From positions 1 through 11,176 of the forward strand of contig DEPQ01000076.1 in NCBI GenBank assembly GCA_002358855.1: 11,176 nucleotides of DNA. Direction: 5' to 3'. The number at the start of each line of letters is the position of its first letter. Within the stretch, counting starts at the first letter, position 1. The notes under the pieces were generated by a model. The model was not told the DNA's origin and did no database searches. It saw only the letters and a list, made by a program, of their open reading frames with translations. Source of the stretch: Bacteroidales bacterium UBA3388. Lineage in GTDB: Bacteria > Bacteroidota > Bacteroidia > Bacteroidales > P3. Positions 7,566 to 11,176 of this stretch are shown piece by piece. The position numbers and the translations under genes are program-made.

Positions 7566-7612
7566 AAAAACGCTCGTGAGTCTTTGTTTTATTTTGACTT
7601 ACGAGCGTTTTT
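7566..7612. terminator. Long-stem intrinsic terminator after the WD40-blade gene
   Basis: The left arm 7566-7582 (AAAAACGCTCGTGAGTC) pairs with 7596-7612 over 17 positions, with a single G-U pair (7578 with 7600) and a 13-base loop. The A-run on the left and T-run on the right make it usable in both directions. It separates the WD40-blade unit from the unit beginning at about 7690. Confidence 0.9.
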
Positions 7613-7641
7613 GTTGTTTAAGATGCCTTTTTATTAACAGA

Positions 7642-7662
7642 TTGTTGATAATTTATCAACAA
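7642..7662. promoter_or_regulatory. Perfect 21-bp palindrome, candidate operator
   Basis: TTGTTGATAA (7642-7651) and TTATCAACAA (7653-7662) are exact reverse complements around one central T. The centre is 37 bases upstream of the -7 box at 7689, so the palindrome lies just upstream of where the -33 element should be. That position suits an activator or a dimeric regulator. Each arm also contains TTATCAACA, one base away from the DnaA box TTATCCACA. No regulator gene is next to it. Confidence 0.6.
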
Positions 7663-7688
7663 AACACCGTTTATTCAAAATAATGTTG

Positions 7689-7696
7689 TAATTTTG
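7689..7696 (+). promoter_or_regulatory. Candidate -7 promoter element of the HD-hydrolase unit
   Basis: TAATTTTG matches TAnnTTTG exactly. At the expected -33 position (about 7667-7670) the sequence is CCGT, without the usual TTG or TTTG. A missing -33 box plus the adjacent palindrome suggests that this promoter needs help from a bound regulator. Transcription would start near 7703, about 40 bases before the ATG at 7745. Confidence 0.5.
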
Positions 7697-7744
7697 TGGG
7701 ATAAAATTATAAAAAAGCAAATACAAATTAAACATATAAATAGA

Positions 7745-8071
7745 ATGGAAATATCACCTTCTCAATTCATTGAGGTTGTTTTAGAAACTCAAAAAGTAAC
7801 AAATGTTCCTAAAGTGCAAATAGCTGTGCAAGCTTTTAATGAAATGACAGAGACGTTATTTAATCAAAATCTTTTTACACGGTTTGGCTTTTCTGGTTTA
7901 ATTGAATTTTCAAATCTTTATAAAGAAACTTTCCCATATAAAAATTTTAAAGTTCATATATCTTACTCAGAAGAGTTACTGCAAAAAATAAAAACATACA
8001 ATTGCATTTACGAATCCATTAATAATGAGATAGATTTAAAAGAACTGGTGAAAAATTGTGCGATTTTATAA
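7745..8071 (+). CDS. Hypothetical 108-residue protein, first gene of the HD-hydrolase unit
   Basis: I do not recognise this protein. The frame stays open back to a TTG at 7694, but that codon sits inside the putative -7 box, so the ATG at 7745 (MEISPSQFIEVV) is taken as the start. The 108 residues have no signal peptide and no membrane span, and point to a small cytosolic protein. Helical-looking stretches (residues about 5-17, 23-42 and 74-84) surround an aromatic middle (LFTRFGFSGLIEFSNLYKETFPYKNF). The protein ends KELVKNCAIL. Its stop is 6 bases before the HD gene, so the two are almost certainly co-transcribed and may act together, for example as a regulator, inhibitor or partner of the hydrolase. 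That role is inference from position only. Confidence 0.65.
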   Translation: MEISPSQFIEVVLETQKVTNVPKVQIAVQAFNEMTETLFNQNLFTRFGFSGLIEFSNLYKETFPYKNFKVHISYSEELLQKIKTYNCIYESINNEIDLKELVKNCAIL

Positions 8072-8077
8072 GAAATC

Positions 8078-9676
8078 ATGAAGAAGATACTCGATAGTGT
8101 ACATGGGCAAATACAAATACCTAAAGAATGGTTTGACAAAATTATTGACACACCTAATTTTCAACGTTTAAGAAGAATCGAACAAAATTCGTGCCGAACA
8201 GTGTTTCCTTCTGCTCGGCACGATCGTTTTATTCATTCAATTGGAGTTTATCATATTGGCAATATGATCGCCAAACATATAGATGAAGAGAATCGTAAAG
8301 AACCATTTATTCCCAATTATGGATATGATATTTTAAAGACATATAAATTAGCATGTCTATTGCACGATGTCGGACACACCCCTTTCTCTCATACCTTTGA
8401 AAATTATTTCAATAGAAATGAGATTTATGAAGAATTAAAAAATGAACTTAAAGACAATACTTTCGAGAACGATTACAAACGACGGAAAGAAGAACCTGCT
8501 ACACACGAATTACTAAGTGCTTGTGTTGCTATAAAGCTATTCAAAAATGAACTTGACGATAAAGAAATAAATTGGACTCTATTAGTAAGAATGATTATTG
8601 GAATACCATTTACAAACGACAATGATCAACAACGAGACAACTCTAGATTTGAAAACATAATGATAGACCTTCTTCATGGTTCTATAGATGCAGATAGACT
8701 TGATTATGTGTGTCGCGATGTTTGGGCTGGTGGATATCGCAACTATTCTATTAATCTTCAACGCTTAATAGATGCAATTTACATAAAAAATAATAATCAA
8801 AATTATCAACTATCATTTTCTCCAAAAGCACTTAATGAAATTGAAAATGTCCTAAACATAAAAAATTTTCAACATATCTACGTTATCAATCACCACAAAG
8901 TATCTCTAGAGCAACATTATCTAGTAGAAGCAATGAAAACAACTGCTATTTATCATCTTAATAATAATATAGAAAGAGATGAAGCATTAAAACAACTTTG
9001 TAATTTTACTTCCTTTTGGGACGTGATAACATTACCTAAAACAGAATATAAATTACACAAACCTTGCGACGATGATTTTATAGCTTTAATGAAACAAACT
9101 CCATGCGAAGATGATTATTACATTAAAGGTTGGCTTGGTAGAAAATTTCAACACAAACCATTGTGGAAATCTAAAATACTTTTTTTTGATTATTTTTCTA
9201 ATATTCCTAACCTAGTTAAAGCCACCCCTTCAAAAATTCAAGGGAAAAACACCACAGAAATAGTTGAAAAGATAATTAAATATCGTATTGATTCAATTTG
9301 TGGCCCCAAATGTAAAGAACACGTAATCAAAAGTTTAAATCTAAACGATGAAGACATTATTCAAGTAAGAATTAAATCTAAAATAAGTAAAATAGACCCT
9401 GAAAAAATCTTAATATATTTTGAGAAAGATGATTCTACAAAAACACTTTCAGAACTTATACACAATAGTTTTGCCGTAACAGGAGATTCGTATGATTTCT
9501 GTTATTGGTATGTAAATCTAGACAAAATCAATATCAATAACGATAACGATAATGATAATGATAATGATAATGAAAATGATAATGATAATGAAAAACGCAA
9601 TAATGATAATGAAAAACGCAATAAAGTAATAAATGAAATTAAGAACTTTATAAATACCATTACATTTGAACTATAA
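8078..9676 (+). CDS. HD-domain phosphohydrolase of the dNTPase / SAMHD1-like family
   Basis: A 532-residue cytosolic enzyme of the HD superfamily (COG1078 type). Related proteins remove triphosphate from deoxynucleotides or cleave other phosphomonoesters; the substrate here is unknown. The N-terminus has the family opening: DSVHGQIQIP, then IDTPNFQRLRRIEQ (residues 23-36) and FPSARHDRFIHSIGV (residues 43-57). Metal-binding residues are visible: His53, His96-Asp97 in LLHDVGHTPFSH, and the Asp204/Asp206 pair in IDADRLDY. The catalytic core thus looks intact. Residues from about 300 on are less conserved. Near the C-terminus, residues 489-515 are almost only Asn, Asp and Glu with two EKRN blocks, followed by a final helix. 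It lies 6 bases after the small 7745-8071 gene. The codon mix is less A-biased than in the peptidase operon. Related dGTPases act in phage defence in some bacteria, but no phage-related neighbour proves that here. Confidence 0.85.
   Translation: MKKILDSVHGQIQIPKEWFDKIIDTPNFQRLRRIEQNSCRTVFPSARHDRFIHSIGVYHIGNMIAKHIDEENRKEPFIPNYGYDILKTYKLACLLHDVGHTPFSHTFENYFNRNEIYEELKNELKDNTFENDYKRRKEEPATHELLSACVAIKLFKNELDDKEINWTLLVRMIIGIPFTNDNDQQRDNSRFENIMIDLLHGSIDADRLDYVCRDVWAGGYRNYSINLQRLIDAIYIKNNNQNYQLSFSPKALNEIENVLNIKNFQHIYVINHHKVSLEQHYLVEAMKTTAIYHLNNNIERDEALKQLCNFTSFWDVITLPKTEYKLHKPCDDDFIALMKQTPCEDDYYIKGWLGRKFQHKPLWKSKILFFDYFSNIPNLVKATPSKIQGKNTTEIVEKIIKYRIDSICGPKCKEHVIKSLNLNDEDIIQVRIKSKISKIDPEKILIYFEKDDSTKTLSELIHNSFAVTGDSYDFCYWYVNLDKININNDNDNDNDNDNENDNDNEKRNNDNEKRNKVINEIKNFINTITFEL
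9542..9622 (+). repeat. In-frame GATAAT hexanucleotide tract and 21-bp tandem repeat in the HD gene
   Basis: Hexamers of the GATAAT type (variants GATAAC and GAAAAT) run from 9542 to about 9589, coding for Asp-Asn or Glu-Asn pairs. They merge into two exact copies of a 21-base unit, at 9581-9601 and 9602-9622, each coding for NDNEKRN. Both units are multiples of three, so changes in copy number alter protein length without breaking the frame. Confidence 0.9.
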
Positions 9677-9730
9677 TTACTATTTACCTTATCAATCATT
9701 AAACTTATTAAACATATTTAACATCACATT

Positions 9731-9761
9731 AAAGCCCGATTTTTTAACAATTTCGGGCTTT
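9731..9761. terminator. Shared terminator between convergent HD and AAA-ATPase genes
   Basis: AAAGCCCGA (9731-9739) pairs perfectly with TCGGGCTTT (9753-9761) around a 13-base AT-rich loop. On the + strand it is followed by a T-rich stretch (TTTCTTTT) and stands 54 bases after the HD stop. On the minus strand the U-tract is short, but the hairpin lies 8 bases after the stop of the small open tail at 9770. Confidence 0.8.
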
Positions 9762-9769
9762 CTTTTCCC

Positions 9770-9862
9770 TTATCTTTCTTTTACAAAACCTTCGTTGAAG
9801 GCGTAAATTAGTTTCTTTAAGTTTGCGATTTGTTCTCTTAAAACATTTTTTACAAAAGCATT
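9770..9862 (-). pseudogene. Possible 3' tail of a lost gene (30 codons, headless)
   Basis: On the minus strand, 30 sense codons run from just after an in-frame TGA (9865-9863) to a TAA at 9772-9770. The peptide begins NAFVKNVLREQIANLKK and ends NEGFVKER. It has ordinary codon use and a plausible helical C-terminus. There is no start codon. The terminator hairpin begins 8 bases after its stop, as expected for the real end of a gene. It lies directly downstream of the AAA-ATPase stop, so the ATPase gene may have replaced the rest of an older gene. An open run of 30 codons can also arise by chance. Confidence 0.25.
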
Positions 9863-9866
9863 TCAA

Positions 9867-11111
9867 TTAAAATTCTAATATTGGTACTACGTTTATTTTA
9901 TAGTCTTTCTTCTCTATAACTCTTTTATCATTATATGTTACTATAATAAGATTATTGCAATTCAATTCTTCGGCACATTCAACAATGCTTTCCACCTCAC
10001 GTTTCTCTGTTTTAGGGCTACTCATATCATAACATACTTGAACAAGAGTTTCTACTTTATTTGCTTTACGAAGAACAAAATCTACTTCTTTATCGTTTCG
10101 TGAGCGATAATAAAACATTGTTTTTTCCACATCATAGCCTCTGCGTAACAATTCTATGAAAACTTGATTTTCAAGCAATCGTCCAAGATTTTCACTCAAA
10201 GAAAAAGACTTAGAAGTAATAAATCCATTATCAACTAAATAAACCTTTCGAGGTGCTTTTTGCATCAATTTAAGTTTATTATTGTAGCGTGATAAATAGT
10301 AAAAAAGGTATGGCTCGTGTAAATAATCCATATATTTTTTTGTTGTATTGACACTTGACAATCCAAGTTCTTTTGCCAAATCGTTTGCACTAATTGGATT
10401 ACAGAAATTAGAGACAAGATACATCGCAAGATTATTTAAGTCTGTAATATTACGAACTTTATGACGCTTAGCCACATCTTTCCATATAATAGAATCAAAT
10501 AAGGTATCAAGATAACTATGAGATAATTGACGCAAAGCAACAACCTCTGGATAACCTCCATGTTTTAAATAATCATCTATTAGTAGTATAAAATCTGTTT
10601 TTTGTTCCGATTTTGGCGAATGTAAATCAAGTTTATTCCAATCGAAAAATTCTTCAAGACTAAATGGCAACATCTCTATTTGAACATACTTACCTGTTAA
10701 TACAGTTGCCATTTCACTACTAAGCATCTTTGCATTACTACCTGTTATCACCAAATTCTTCCCCATTCTATATAATTGACTAACCCACAAATCCCACGAT
10801 TCAAGATTTTGCACCTCATCTAACAATAGATATTCATAATCAGGATAAACCTCATCTAACATTCTCATTACAAGTTCTGAATTCCATGCTTCCAATAAAG
10901 AATTATTATCAAAATTAAGGTAAGCGAAATTTTTATTACGCAACATCAATAATGCTTGTGTGGATTTTCCAACACGGCGAGGACCTGTTATCAACTTAAT
11001 CAAAGGACTTTTCAATAGCACCTCTACATTTTGGTTATTTCTACGCATCAAATAAGGACGAGAAACAAGTTCATCACGTTCCTTTCGCTGATTTAAAATA
11101 ATTGTTTTCAT
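9867..11111 (-). CDS. AAA ATPase with C-terminal DUF4143 domain
   Basis: A 414-residue protein with the usual two-part layout of the AAA_14/DUF4143 family. The ATPase part has Walker A GPRRVGKST (residues 43-51, Lys49), Walker B YLLLDEVQN (residues 94-102, Asp98-Glu99) and a sensor-like ITGSNAKML near residue 122. After the LTGKYVQIEMLPFSLEEF strand-helix comes a winged-helix-like stretch (ISANDLAKELGLSSVNTTKKYMDYL, about residues 246-270). The C-terminal part contains FYYRSRNDKEVDFVLR and LVQVCYD, a pattern resembling a PD-(D/E)xK nuclease fold. These genes are scattered, often duplicated and frequently in accessory DNA. The cellular role is not established. It is convergent to the HD gene and has no visible operon partner in the window. 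The start codon follows a weakly purine-rich GTTGAAAG. Confidence 0.88.
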   Translation of the reverse strand: MKTIILNQRKERDELVSRPYLMRRNNQNVEVLLKSPLIKLITGPRRVGKSTQALLMLRNKNFAYLNFDNNSLLEAWNSELVMRMLDEVYPDYEYLLLDEVQNLESWDLWVSQLYRMGKNLVITGSNAKMLSSEMATVLTGKYVQIEMLPFSLEEFFDWNKLDLHSPKSEQKTDFILLIDDYLKHGGYPEVVALRQLSHSYLDTLFDSIIWKDVAKRHKVRNITDLNNLAMYLVSNFCNPISANDLAKELGLSSVNTTKKYMDYLHEPYLFYYLSRYNNKLKLMQKAPRKVYLVDNGFITSKSFSLSENLGRLLENQVFIELLRRGYDVEKTMFYYRSRNDKEVDFVLRKANKVETLVQVCYDMSSPKTEKREVESIVECAEELNCNNLIIVTYNDKRVIEKKDYKINVVPILEF

Positions 11112-11149
11112 CTTTCAACTCGTTTTTCAGGTGCAATATTACGAATTTT

Positions 11150-11176
11150 TATGCAAAAAATAATCTGTATTGCATA
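11150..11176. repeat. 7-bp inverted repeat upstream of the AAA-ATPase gene
   Basis: TATGCAA (11150-11156) and TTGCATA (11170-11176) are reverse complements 13 bases apart, about 40-65 bases upstream of the ATPase start. The right arm ends exactly at the window edge, so the repeat may be longer. It could be an operator, or nothing. Confidence 0.3.

Noticed and set aside
7694..7744. Upstream TTG start that would lengthen the small protein by 17 residues
   Set aside because: The TTG is part of the putative -7 box TAATTTTG, so it would not be in the transcript. The ATG at 7745 is the better start.
9502..9699. Minus-strand frame coding for a Leu-Ser-Phe repeat peptide
   Set aside because: It is the mirror image of the GATAAT repeat tract inside the HD gene and has no independent support.
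9867..11111. AAA/DUF4143 gene as a transposase or part of an insertion sequence
   Set aside because: Walker A/B and the DUF4143 layout are clear. There is no transposase motif, and no matching terminal inverted repeats or target duplication are visible within the window.

Overview
The window reads as a low-GC Bacteroidetes chromosome, probably Bacteroidales or a close relative. The grounds are the gldF/gldG gene pair, a sliding clamp with a C-terminus of the kind I know from that phylum, lipoproteins with relaxed lipoboxes, few strong Shine-Dalgarno sites, and three good matches to the Bacteroidetes promoter box TAnnTTTG. The exact genus cannot be told from the sequence alone.

Left edge (1-841): the 3' end of one gene and a complete lipoprotein gene. 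Their C-terminal halves are clearly homologous, so this is a tandem lipoprotein family cut by the window edge.

Core block (845-6936): a promoter, then gldF, gldG, a DUF4340-type membrane-anchored protein, dnaN and a secreted C1-family cysteine peptidase. All are on the + strand with gaps of 10-38 bases, and the block ends in a strong hairpin terminator. It looks like one operon of about 6 kb. GldF and GldG are the membrane and auxiliary parts of an ABC transporter whose ATPase (GldA) is not in the window. DnaN is the replication clamp, so this operon mixes envelope and replication functions.

Boundary (6937-7283): an AT-rich stretch without a convincing gene. It holds a perfect 11-bp inverted repeat and a run of five TTTCTT(T)GNTTT motifs spaced 21-23 bases apart.

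Accessory-looking right half (7262-11176): first, a self-contained unit with promoter, Shine-Dalgarno, a secreted protein holding only one WD40 blade, and a terminator. Second, a perfect 21-bp palindrome and a -7 box ahead of a two-gene unit: a 108-residue protein of unknown function and a 532-residue HD-domain phosphohydrolase of the dNTPase-like family. The hydrolase has an in-frame Asn/Asp/Glu repeat tract near its C-terminus. Third, a convergent AAA ATPase/DUF4143 gene on the minus strand, with what may be the 3' tail of an older gene between it and the shared terminator. No RNA gene, insertion sequence or CRISPR array was found. I do not claim a proven new system. The best candidates are the palindrome-controlled small-protein/HD-hydrolase pair and the phased repeat array.
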